This document shows, piece by piece, positions 24,493 to 33,595 of a stretch of DNA of 64,000 bases. This stretch comes from Limnobacter parvus (GTDB lineage: Bacteria > Pseudomonadota > Gammaproteobacteria > Burkholderiales > Burkholderiaceae_B): the NCBI RefSeq assembly GCF_024623725.1, contig NZ_JANKHG010000001.1, forward strand, positions 62,001 to 126,000. The letters run 5' to 3'. Below the pieces are notes generated by a model. It made no database searches. It had not been told where the DNA came from and saw only the letters and a program-made list of their open reading frames with translations. Every line of letters begins with the position of its first letter. Positions within the stretch are counted from its first letter, which is position 1. The position numbers were made by a program, and so were the translations under genes.

Positions 24493-25698
24493 ATGGAACA
24501 AATCACACTCGCACTCGACACGCTTTTCGTGCTCTTAGGCGCCATCATGGTGCTTGCCATGCACGCTGGTTTTGCATTTCTGGAAGTGGGCACCGTGCGC
24601 CACAAAAACCAGGTGAATGCACTTGTCAAAATTCTGGCCGACTTTTCAGTTAGTACCATCAGCTATTTCTTTATTGGGTATGCAATTGCATATGGCGTTG
24701 GTTTTTACGAACCCGCCACCGTATTGAACGAAGGCAACGGCTATTCGCTCGTGAAGTTTTTCTTCTTACTGACCTTTGCAGCAGCCATTCCAGCAATCGT
24801 TTCCGGCGGCATTGCCGAGCGTGCCCGCTTTGTTCCACAGTTGGTGGCTACCGCAGCGTTGGTGGGTCTAATTTACCCGGTGTTTGAAGGCATCGTTTGG
24901 AATGGTAATTATGGCTTTCAAGAGTGGCTAACGACCAGTTTTGGATCGCCCTTCATGGACTTTGCGGGCAGCGTGGTGGTTCACGCAGTCGGCGGATGGA
25001 TTGCATTGGCTGCTGTGCTGCTGCTGGGTTCGCGCCGTGGCCGCTATACGAAAGACGGCCGCATCAGTTCACACCCCCCATCATCCATCCCCTTCCTGGC
25101 ATTGGGTAGTTGGGTGCTGGCGGTGGGCTGGTTTGGTTTTAACGTGATGAGCGCCCAAAAAATCGAGGGCATTTCTGGTTTGGTGGCAGTGAACAGCCTG
25201 ATGGCCATGGTGGGCGGCACCCTGGGCGCACTGGCCGCTGGTCGCAACGACCCTGGTTTTGCCTACAACGGCCCACTGGCTGGCCTGGTGGCTGTGTGTG
25301 CAGGCAGCAACATCATGCACCCATTGGGCTCACTGGCTGTGGGTTCCATGGCTGGCGTGTTGTTTGTGTACATGTTCACCTTCACGCAAAACCGCCTGAA
25401 AATTGACGATGTATTGGGTGTGTGGCCACTGCACGGCATTTGTGGTGCGTTTGGCGGTATTGCGGCGGGTGTATTCGGCCAGCAAGCCTTGGGCGGCATG
25501 GGTGGTGTGGCCTTCATGAGCCAACTGATTGGTACCGTGGCGGGGGTTTTGTTTGCGCTGCTTGGCGGATTCCTGGTCTACGGTGTGCTGAAAATAACCG
25601 TGGGTATTCGCCTAAGCGACGAAGAAGAATTCAACGGTGCAGACCTGACCATTCACAAGGTAAGCGCCAGCCCCGAACGCGAAACCAGCAGTTGGTAA
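24493..25698 (+). CDS. amt: Ammonium transporter
   Basis: A 401-residue Amt/MEP/Rh-family channel with about 11 membrane helices. Seen: the N-terminal AMHAGFAFLEVGTVRHKN, DFAGSVVVHAVGGWIALAA with the first pore His, and GVWPLHGICGAFGGIAAG with the second pore His. There is no signal peptide, unlike E. coli AmtB, which is common in shorter Amt proteins. No glnK is adjacent, so the usual glnK-amtB pairing is absent here. The C-terminal tail (SDEEEFNGADLTIHKVSAS) is of the regulated type. A long hairpin lies directly upstream. Confidence 0.92.
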   Translation: MEQITLALDTLFVLLGAIMVLAMHAGFAFLEVGTVRHKNQVNALVKILADFSVSTISYFFIGYAIAYGVGFYEPATVLNEGNGYSLVKFFFLLTFAAAIPAIVSGGIAERARFVPQLVATAALVGLIYPVFEGIVWNGNYGFQEWLTTSFGSPFMDFAGSVVVHAVGGWIALAAVLLLGSRRGRYTKDGRISSHPPSSIPFLALGSWVLAVGWFGFNVMSAQKIEGISGLVAVNSLMAMVGGTLGALAAGRNDPGFAYNGPLAGLVAVCAGSNIMHPLGSLAVGSMAGVLFVYMFTFTQNRLKIDDVLGVWPLHGICGAFGGIAAGVFGQQALGGMGGVAFMSQLIGTVAGVLFALLGGFLVYGVLKITVGIRLSDEEEFNGADLTIHKVSASPERETSSW

Positions 25699-25710
25699 TT
25701 CGTAATTTGT

Positions 25711-26412
25711 TTATTTCGACATAATCTCCAGGGCTTCTGAGTAGAAGTCCCTGCGGATCAGCACAAACACAATCAATGCGCTGAACGCCATCAACAAGCC
25801 GGGGTGAATCATCCAGGTCACTGATGCAATGCCAAAGTAGTAGCTGCGTAAGCCTCGGTTGAATTCATCGCCGGCCAGGCTGTTGATGCGCGCCATGCGC
25901 GATACATACGCTTCGTTGTACTCTTTGTCCGGATTGCCATCGGGTGCAGCGCCCACCAGAATGGTGAGCAGGTTGAACTGGCGCAAACTCCAAGTGAATT
26001 TGAAGTAGGCCACCACAAACACGGCCAATACCAACAGCACTTTGATTTCCATTAGCCCACGGCTTACTTCACGGCTGAAAGGCAAATCGGAAGTGATATT
26101 CACCAATTGATCGAGCGTACCCAGCAACGCGAACAAACCCGCAATAATGTAAATGGACGTGTTGGCATAGAACGTTACGCTGCTGACCAGATTGCTGATC
26201 AGCGCGGTGTCGCCCACCCGGTTGCTACGCCGAACCAGTTCGCGCGCCCAAAGCTTGCGGAATTCATGGGTTTTTTGAGCCAGGCCGTGCCGACCAAACC
26301 GGTTACGCCCATCGAACACATAGTTGTAACCGCGAAAACAAATGACAAAAAACGCCACGGCGATCCAGTCGAAGGGTGTGAGCAGTGAAATTGCAGATTG
26401 AACAGCGGTCAT
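25711..26412 (-). CDS. DUF599-type membrane protein
   Basis: A 233-residue protein with four hydrophobic segments (FDWIAVAFFVICFRGYNYVF, ASIYIIAGLFALLGTLDQLV-like, VLLVLAVFVVAYFKFTWSL, MIHPGLLMAFSALIVFVLI) and the conserved region LRQFNLLTILVGAAPDG with FNRGLRSYYFG. This matches the DUF599 family, whose function is unknown. It is 44 bp downstream of the Mur-ligase fusion gene on the same strand and may be the last gene of the tamA-tamB transcript. Confidence 0.75.
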   Translation of the reverse strand: MTAVQSAISLLTPFDWIAVAFFVICFRGYNYVFDGRNRFGRHGLAQKTHEFRKLWARELVRRSNRVGDTALISNLVSSVTFYANTSIYIIAGLFALLGTLDQLVNITSDLPFSREVSRGLMEIKVLLVLAVFVVAYFKFTWSLRQFNLLTILVGAAPDGNPDKEYNEAYVSRMARINSLAGDEFNRGLRSYYFGIASVTWMIHPGLLMAFSALIVFVLIRRDFYSEALEIMSK

Positions 26413-26456
26413 TGTTGATCCGGTAGCAGTTTATTTGGAAGTAGCTCTGGTGTGGA

Positions 26457-29400
26457 TTAATTGATTGCCATCAAGGTAGCGACCACCTCATGAAGACCGG
26501 TACCATGCGAGCCCTTGAACAAAACCACGTCGCCATCCTCTATTCTCTCACTTAGCACAGGCAGCACCTGATCCAGCTGATCAACTGTTGTTGCGAATCG
26601 GGCAATGTGACTGAAATTTTCCGCCAAGCGCCTCATTTGTTCGCCAAGAAGTATCAAGCCCTTGATTTTTTCAGGACTTAGCAGTGGCAACAACTCCCGG
26701 TGCAATGTTTCAGACTGGTCTGCCAACTCAAGCATGTCACCGAGCACCAAAACTGGCTTTAGACCACGACGCTGTGCACTGACGACAGCATGCAGAATTG
26801 CCGCCTTGGTCGACAAAGGGTTGGCGTTGTAGCTTTCATCAATGACACAAACCTGCTTGCCGGAAATAGTGGTGTCAAATTCACTGCCCCGCCCTGCCAA
26901 GGGCTTAAAGCCACCAAACCGTTCGACAGCTTGTTGCACGCTCAACCCCAGGCAATACACAACGGAAACGCAAGCCAGAAAATTGGCAAGGATGTGATCA
27001 GCAATATCAGTGGCTGAAAGTGGATATACCTTATTGTCGATGCGGATCTGAAACAGATTGTTTGCAGTGCCATCGCCTAGCAGTCGCACATGGCAACTTG
27101 CATGCCGGCCAAATGTGCATAAGTTGAGTTGGCATTTGTTAGCCGCTTTTTCGAGTGTCTCAAAGCAATCGGTGTCGCGATTAATGACAGCGAACCCCCC
27201 TTGTTCGACACCCTCAAAAATGCGTGCTTTGCGCTGTGCAATTTCTTCAAGAGTGTGATGGTATTCAAGGTGCGCGTGGCCAATATTGGTCACCACCGCG
27301 ACATGGGGCCGTGCCAATTGGGCGTTGATGTGCATGCGGCCAATTGCCATTTCAGCGACAAAAAAATCGTTTTCCCACAACGCATTTGCCATATTCCATG
27401 CAATACCAACCGGCAAATTGGCATTGCCCTGAGTTCCGGCGCAAGACCCGAATTGCCCAAGCACTTGGCACAAAAGGGCTACCGTGGTGGTTTTTCCTGC
27501 ACTGCCGGTAACTCCAATCACCTTGCTCCGCATTTGGGAACGCGCATGACGACCCAATGCAACGACGGCTTTTTCAGTGTCGTCCACCAGCAACAGCCCG
27601 CAATCTTCAGGCATATTTGGTGGGCGTTGGGTGGCCATTATGCCTTTGAAACTTCTTTCCCCAGTCGAAAGCCGTTGGATGGAAACACCGCGTTCTTGGT
27701 CATTCTGACTAACAGTCAGCAACTGACCTTCCTGAAATGAGGGCCACCAACTACACACACCTTGAGGAACCCAATCGCTTGGGGGAGGAATTAGCCAAAT
27801 GCCACCCGTGGCATTGGCCATGGCCGAAGGGTGCCATTGTGTTGCCCGGTCAGCAGGTAAAGGAGTGCTAGGTGCGGCGCTTACAGGTACGCCATTTAAC
27901 AGATGTCTTCGATAGGCAAGCAAACCGGACAAGTAATGCTCCACATCGTCGATGCGCACCCGGTAGGCTTGGTGACGAATGAAAAAAGAACCCAGGATAG
28001 AACTAGGTTTGCCAAAATACATCGCCCATTCCGGCCAGAAGAAACCGTTCAACAAATAGTTGGCCCGCCAATGCATTGCCCGGTAAAACTTTTCGACATC
28101 TACCTGCGAATACAGGTCGGAATATTCGGGTATGGCCTGCAAGCGAACCAGCATTTGCTCAGCCGCCATCATCAGCTCAAGCAGAGTGGGAAAGGTGGTG
28201 ATGCGCGTCTGCACAAAATCGAGGTGATTGATGAAATTTCGGATACCGAACTCAAAATAAACGCGCTTGGGGCGATACAGGGTCAGCTCGTTTACACAGT
28301 AACTAAGCCAGTGGTCGTTGGCCTTCCAGTGGCGGGCTTCAATAAAATATTCAAAAGCCAATTCAACGGCCTGAAGCCACTGAGCACGGCGCGTAATTTT
28401 GTAAAGGCGCATCAAGGCAAATGCGGCTTCGCCGTCGTAATAAATTATGCGGAACTGCTGCTTCACCGAAAGCTCGGGGTAGTTCAAAACATGCACAAAC
28501 TGCCGTGTACCGGGGTTCAGCATGGCCACAATGCCTTGGGCCAATAATTCGGCCAGCGCAAGGTATTGGGTGCTACCAGTTAGTTCGGTGTATTTGGCCA
28601 AGGCCAATATGCACACTGCGTTTCCACCCAATTTGATTTCATTGCCGGTGTCGACCAGAAACGCGGCTTTAATTCCACCCGGCAAAGTGACTTGCTTGAT
28701 CAACTGCGTACACAGGCAATTCAGTGAACGGTCGATGGCGGCTTTCAGGGTTTCGCTTTTTGTAAGTTCCCAGGCTTCCAGCATGGCGTAGGTTGAGCTT
28801 GCATGGCGCAGGGTGTTGTAGGTAGGTATCTCGCGGTTAAAGCAGGGAAACAGGCCGTAAACAAACATGCCGTTGGGCTTTACTTGCCGGGCTAAAAACT
28901 CACTGGCATCCAGTACAAGTTCTGCACATGAATCAGCAGTTAAGGGGGCCAATTCACGGCGCCCGGTGGCTACACCCTCGGAAACAAGGGGATGCACAAC
29001 ACCATCGGTTCCACAGTACGCGCCAACTGAATCGAACAGCCAAACAGCTTGTTCCTCCGAATGATTCAATGCAAAACTTTGACCATACTTTTTTCGTGCA
29101 TAGCTTTCGAAATTTCCAACGTTCAGGGCTGCACATTCCATGTCAGAGCCATCGTAAAACATGGCATTGCCGTTCAATTCGCCCCACACAAAGCAATGCT
29201 CAAACTGCGCATCAAGCGCAATACTTCGCGTGAAATAATTTCGCTTGGTTTGTGAAAGTTTGCGTTTCAATTCGCCCCAGTTTGTGGGCTCAACACGCAC
29301 CACAAGGTCGATGCGCAAATGCACACAACTGCTGACTGCTGTAGGCGGCAGCTGTTCGGTGTGCGCATGAAGTTTTTGCCAAGCTTCACCGAAGGTTGCT

Positions 29401-29531
29401 GCGCGAAATGTTGCCACTGTTGCACGTGAACTGCCATCTGAAAACGACAGGATCAACACGCTGGGTTCGATGCTGGCAGGCACCACCACTGATTCGAAGT
29501 GTACACGCAGTAAATCAAGCCGTTCATTCAT
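26457..29531 (-). CDS. Fusion of helical toroid-like domain with MurF-like ligase (1024 residues)
   Basis: The C-terminal 355 residues are a Mur ligase: P-loop VIGVTGSAGKTTTVALL near residue 670, VVTNIGHAHLEYHHTLEEIA, and the MurF-like DESYNANPLSTKAA, then LVLGDMLELADQSETLHREL and FKGSHGTGLHEVV. Just before the P-loop is a MurF domain-1-like stretch (LLVDDTEKAVVALGRHARSQ). Residues 1-200 are unrecognised. About 210-590 look like an alpha/alpha toroid (NTLRHASSTYAMLEAWELT, GGNAVCILALAKYTELTG, YYDGEAAFALMRLYKIT), as in glycosidase-, epimerase- or LanC-like folds. The ligase half should form an amide bond in an ATP-dependent way; the substrate is unknown. It starts 9 bp after tamB, which suggests an envelope role. 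It is not the cell's normal MurF, which lacks this N-terminal half. Confidence 0.8.
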   Translation of the reverse strand: MNERLDLLRVHFESVVVPASIEPSVLILSFSDGSSRATVATFRAATFGEAWQKLHAHTEQLPPTAVSSCVHLRIDLVVRVEPTNWGELKRKLSQTKRNYFTRSIALDAQFEHCFVWGELNGNAMFYDGSDMECAALNVGNFESYARKKYGQSFALNHSEEQAVWLFDSVGAYCGTDGVVHPLVSEGVATGRRELAPLTADSCAELVLDASEFLARQVKPNGMFVYGLFPCFNREIPTYNTLRHASSTYAMLEAWELTKSETLKAAIDRSLNCLCTQLIKQVTLPGGIKAAFLVDTGNEIKLGGNAVCILALAKYTELTGSTQYLALAELLAQGIVAMLNPGTRQFVHVLNYPELSVKQQFRIIYYDGEAAFALMRLYKITRRAQWLQAVELAFEYFIEARHWKANDHWLSYCVNELTLYRPKRVYFEFGIRNFINHLDFVQTRITTFPTLLELMMAAEQMLVRLQAIPEYSDLYSQVDVEKFYRAMHWRANYLLNGFFWPEWAMYFGKPSSILGSFFIRHQAYRVRIDDVEHYLSGLLAYRRHLLNGVPVSAAPSTPLPADRATQWHPSAMANATGGIWLIPPPSDWVPQGVCSWWPSFQEGQLLTVSQNDQERGVSIQRLSTGERSFKGIMATQRPPNMPEDCGLLLVDDTEKAVVALGRHARSQMRSKVIGVTGSAGKTTTVALLCQVLGQFGSCAGTQGNANLPVGIAWNMANALWENDFFVAEMAIGRMHINAQLARPHVAVVTNIGHAHLEYHHTLEEIAQRKARIFEGVEQGGFAVINRDTDCFETLEKAANKCQLNLCTFGRHASCHVRLLGDGTANNLFQIRIDNKVYPLSATDIADHILANFLACVSVVYCLGLSVQQAVERFGGFKPLAGRGSEFDTTISGKQVCVIDESYNANPLSTKAAILHAVVSAQRRGLKPVLVLGDMLELADQSETLHRELLPLLSPEKIKGLILLGEQMRRLAENFSHIARFATTVDQLDQVLPVLSERIEDGDVVLFKGSHGTGLHEVVATLMAIN

Positions 29532-29539
29532 GTTTTTAT

Positions 29540-32500
29540 TTAATCAAAAGACAGCTGGTACAGGGCATCCACTGCATTGTCAGCCCCCGTTCTGGCAATA
29601 AAACTTAATTGACGAGAATATTGGTAATTCAACTTTACAATACTGGCCGCGGTGGTCACCGACTGATCGAAACTCAAGTAAAACTTGTCGCTTAATCGCT
29701 TGCCCAAAGACACGATCCGCTGTGAAAGCAGTGGGTCGTCGGAACCCAGAATACTTGCTGACGCATCTGCTCCCGGCGCAATCGCCACTTTACTGCCCAC
29801 GGCACGGGAATCGGCTGCAGTCAACGAACCAGTGCTCAGGTTCAAGTCGTCAATACCAATTGACCGCGCAATTTTTCGCGTCGTGCTTTCATCACTGTCA
29901 CCAAAAATAGCCGCAGCTGCGGTTAACAGCAAGGTTGAATCGCGATCGGCAGAACCACTGCCACGACCAAGGATCATCCACGACAGCTTTTCAGAATCGG
30001 GCACGGCGGGTTCGCTGACCAGCGTCACGGTTGGCCGCTGCGCAGTACCGGTGACTTCGACGCCCGCTTCCACAGCCACACCCTTTCTCACTGCACGAAC
30101 ATTCAAACCCGGATTGTCGATTGGCCCCTGAAAGTTCACTACACCGCGCTCAATCGAAAGGTCTTGCCCATAGGCACGGTAGGTTCCGTCCACGGTTTGA
30201 ATGGTGCCGTTGGCCGTCAATCTGCGGCCCGCGCGGCGCTGGCCACTGCCACCAACGCCTTCAAGTAAAACCAACTGCAGCCCACCTTCCAGCCGAGTTC
30301 TAAGACCCTCGGCATTCACGTAAAAACGGTCACCCAAATTGGCCCGAACTTGCAGATCTATCGGTAAGCCAGCGCCAGACGCTTCGCTTCGACCTTGAAT
30401 GAACACGTCGTCGCTCAGCGTTTGGGGCCCACTTTCGGGCATTTCAAAATAAGCGCCCAACACGTTCAATGTACCGCGAATTTTAAGGGGACCGTCTTCC
30501 ACGGTGGGTTGCTGAACCTGTACGGTGGAATCTACTTTCATCCATCGATCGGGTCGCTGCAACAAAGGTACTTTGTCCATCACCATGCGAATTTCGCCAT
30601 CGCGGCCAGTCAAGTTCCACTGACCTGTTGCAGTAATTTTTCCAACACCTTGAATCAGTGGCCCCAGTTCTTCAAGGTAACGTCGTGGCGAGCGGCGGTT
30701 GTACACGGTGAATTCAAAGGTATCAATGCTGGCTTTGTCGGTGGTGAAATCGACAATGATGTTGCCTTCTTCAAGCCGGACACCTTGGTCAAGCTGAAAC
30801 ACATCGAGATCCATGGCGAACAAGCGACCTTGCACATCCGGATTGTTGGCCGTGCCGCCGATGGCCATGGCGACCTGCCCGGTGCCACTGGTTCTTACCC
30901 CACCGCTAATTAATGGACCCAACCAGTTCAGTTCAGTGAATCCGCCCGCCACCGCGCCTTTCATGGGCTGGTTGCCCGCGATGCCCCATGTATTGGTTTG
31001 CGGATTTTGCACAACTGGCAAACGCAGGTCTGCAGTGACGGAACCAAACTCATCGGCGACCACGTTCAGATTCACACTAACGGCTTCCCGGTCAAAATCA
31101 AGACGAGCGATCAGGGTTTGAATTCCGACATCAATTTGTGAGTCTTCAAGCACCTGCAAACCACCCGATACATGCGTAACATCCACATGACCTTCGACTT
31201 TTTCCGGATTGGACAAGTAATCCCATTTCACTTTGGCGATCAAGTCTTTGGGTTCAACGGTAAGCTGCTTTCGCAAAATTGGCGACATTCGCGGGAATGA
31301 AAACTGGGGCATTTCCCCTTCAACCCGAATTTCGCGATTGGCCATGCGCAGCAATTTGTTGTGAATCAAAGATGTGTCTTCGCCTTTTATCACCAGGTTC
31401 AGCAGTTCCACATAACCGCCCGCCAAGGTTAGCGGTGCAGGGCTTTGCAAGTTGAAGCTGCGCGCGGGGATCCACATGCCTTCTACTTTTAAAGCGGTAA
31501 TTGCTCCTTGCCAGCCAGTGGCCGCAATTGGCTTTTGAAGTTGCTTGATGCCACCACTTAAAGCGAACTCACCTTTCAATGGACGAAGCCTGCTAAACGG
31601 CTGCAGGCCACTATTGAACACACCCTTCAGTTCATGCTGGTTGCGCGCACCACGCAAAGTCAAATTCATGCCATTGAGGGTGTTGGCCAGAGCGCCAGGC
31701 ACCTTGACCTGGCTGACTTGAATGTCTCCAGTCCATGGTGAGCTGGGGGCTGAACCCAGTGAAAATTGCCCAGCAATTTGTTCCACTTGCAAAGCTTGAT
31801 CCAGTTCAAGCTGGCGAACGTTAATATTGCCTTCACCTGAAAAATCGCCCCCGATTCCACGCAGCTTCCCCTGAAGGCGTGCGGTGCCCGCCAGTTTCAT
31901 ATCGAGCAGGCGGCCCAGTCTGCGAAGCTCATCAAGGTGAATGTCGATGTCCACAAAATCGGCTTGCGTGCCATAGCTGCCATTTGCACGCACGGTGTTG
32001 CCCACCACATCCAGATCAAGCAACACATTACTCAAACGCTGGGTGCCACCGGTGGCCTGGGCTTTCAGGGTTAATGGCGCGTCGGCCAAAAAGGAATTGT
32101 CAAGATTCAGGCGAAGTTCACCAAAAGGATCAATCTTACTGCTGTTGCCACTGGGCGCCAAATCACCTTTAAAAAACAAGTCGCCGTTCAGTTTGCCCTG
32201 TAACAACGGACTGGAATCTGGAATGTAATTTCCGGGGTTGATGGCTTTTAAATTTAACTGAACATTCAGTGGTAACTTTCCGGTCAAACCCACCAGCGCT
32301 TTGCCATTCAATGTGGCGTTGCGGTCTTGCATGTTCAAGCGATCAATGCGCAACTGCGTGGGCGTTTTGCTGCCTTGTACCGTGCCAGTCAATGAAATTT
32401 TTCTTGGCAAATCGGCAAACACAGAAGCATCCAGATTGCGTGTTTTCAAATCGAAATCAATGACACCAGAGGCCAGGTCAGGATTGGGCGAGCCATCTTC

Positions 32501-33595
32501 AAGCGCGGCAGCGGCACGCCATTGCAGGGTTGCAGTCGCCGACCCTGCGGCGCGTTGTATGTCGGCCAAACTCAGTTCATCGACCCAAAAGTCCAGCTGC
32601 TGGGGCATCTGATCTTTCAAAGCCAATTCAAACCGCGATTTCAAATTCATCAGCGGTAAACCACCCTCTTGCACTGGCATCGGCAACGCGTTACGAACGG
32701 ACAACTCACCGACGCTTTGCGTGAAATCTGCATTGGGCAACACTTTGGCATTCACAGTTAAAGACGCACGTGGCGCACCTTCAAGCCACTGCGCCGGGTT
32801 GAAGCTGCTGGCAAATACAGTAACTGTTTCCAGCAAGCTGGGTTTGAACAAGGTAAGAACCGCCTGCGCTTCAGCACTTTGAGAAACCTCATTGCGCTCC
32901 AGATTCTGGCCCAAGGCATTCAGCGTTAATTCCAGTCGTTCAACCGAGCCCTGTGCAAGCAGCTTTGCATCCAGTGCCACGTCTTCAAAGTTTTTTTGTG
33001 CGGTCACAAAACCATTCAAGAGGTAAGGCTTTTCGAGCACCACGTTCAACTGTGCGTTCAGGTCAGTGTTTTGGGTTGTTAGCGAGAGTTGAGCAACATC
33101 CAGACGACCATTCTTTACACTGGCCTTGCCCGCTAAATTATTAAAGGTTTGGTCATTAAATACGACTTCGCCAACGGCAAGGTTTTGCAATTCAAGTTCA
33201 GATGAAAGCTCAATTCGCTCGGGCAACACGAAGGGGTCCTGCTCTTCCTCGGTTGGGGGAAACTGCGCACGGATTGAATCCGCACTAAGTGTGTTCACCA
33301 CCACTTTCCTGCTCAATAGAACTGGAAAGTCCACCTGAATATAAACCTGCTCGGCTTGGACAGAATTGTTTCCATCTTGCCAACTCAAGGTGTCAATGTA
33401 CAACCCTTGCCACAGCGTGCCACGTACATTGCCAACAACAAGCTTTTGGGTTGTATTGCCAGCCAGCCATTGTTCAGCCTGCCGAAACGCAAACTGCACC
33501 CCTTGCTCAGTTTTAATTAACCAGAATGACGAGGTGGCAACACCAACCACGATCAGCAAGAAAACCAAGAATAGCGCTGTGACTGCCCTTTTCAA
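29540..33595 (-). CDS. tamB: Translocation and assembly module protein TamB
   Basis: A 1351-residue inner-membrane-anchored periplasmic protein of the TamB/DUF490 (AsmA-like, bridge-like) family. The N-terminal helix ALFLVFLLIVVGVATSSFWL is the anchor. The long middle consists of repeated beta strands, and the C-terminus shows the TamB signature (VVNFQGPIDNPGLNVRAVRK, SWMILGRGSGSADRDSTLLL, LSFDQSVTTAASIVKLNYQY) ending YQLSFD. With TamA it inserts certain outer-membrane proteins and is also thought to move phospholipids. It overlaps tamA by 4 bases, the common gene pair. Confidence 0.9.
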   Translation of the reverse strand: MKRAVTALFLVFLLIVVGVATSSFWLIKTEQGVQFAFRQAEQWLAGNTTQKLVVGNVRGTLWQGLYIDTLSWQDGNNSVQAEQVYIQVDFPVLLSRKVVVNTLSADSIRAQFPPTEEEQDPFVLPERIELSSELELQNLAVGEVVFNDQTFNNLAGKASVKNGRLDVAQLSLTTQNTDLNAQLNVVLEKPYLLNGFVTAQKNFEDVALDAKLLAQGSVERLELTLNALGQNLERNEVSQSAEAQAVLTLFKPSLLETVTVFASSFNPAQWLEGAPRASLTVNAKVLPNADFTQSVGELSVRNALPMPVQEGGLPLMNLKSRFELALKDQMPQQLDFWVDELSLADIQRAAGSATATLQWRAAAALEDGSPNPDLASGVIDFDLKTRNLDASVFADLPRKISLTGTVQGSKTPTQLRIDRLNMQDRNATLNGKALVGLTGKLPLNVQLNLKAINPGNYIPDSSPLLQGKLNGDLFFKGDLAPSGNSSKIDPFGELRLNLDNSFLADAPLTLKAQATGGTQRLSNVLLDLDVVGNTVRANGSYGTQADFVDIDIHLDELRRLGRLLDMKLAGTARLQGKLRGIGGDFSGEGNINVRQLELDQALQVEQIAGQFSLGSAPSSPWTGDIQVSQVKVPGALANTLNGMNLTLRGARNQHELKGVFNSGLQPFSRLRPLKGEFALSGGIKQLQKPIAATGWQGAITALKVEGMWIPARSFNLQSPAPLTLAGGYVELLNLVIKGEDTSLIHNKLLRMANREIRVEGEMPQFSFPRMSPILRKQLTVEPKDLIAKVKWDYLSNPEKVEGHVDVTHVSGGLQVLEDSQIDVGIQTLIARLDFDREAVSVNLNVVADEFGSVTADLRLPVVQNPQTNTWGIAGNQPMKGAVAGGFTELNWLGPLISGGVRTSGTGQVAMAIGGTANNPDVQGRLFAMDLDVFQLDQGVRLEEGNIIVDFTTDKASIDTFEFTVYNRRSPRRYLEELGPLIQGVGKITATGQWNLTGRDGEIRMVMDKVPLLQRPDRWMKVDSTVQVQQPTVEDGPLKIRGTLNVLGAYFEMPESGPQTLSDDVFIQGRSEASGAGLPIDLQVRANLGDRFYVNAEGLRTRLEGGLQLVLLEGVGGSGQRRAGRRLTANGTIQTVDGTYRAYGQDLSIERGVVNFQGPIDNPGLNVRAVRKGVAVEAGVEVTGTAQRPTVTLVSEPAVPDSEKLSWMILGRGSGSADRDSTLLLTAAAAIFGDSDESTTRKIARSIGIDDLNLSTGSLTAADSRAVGSKVAIAPGADASASILGSDDPLLSQRIVSLGKRLSDKFYLSFDQSVTTAASIVKLNYQYSRQLSFIARTGADNAVDALYQLSFD

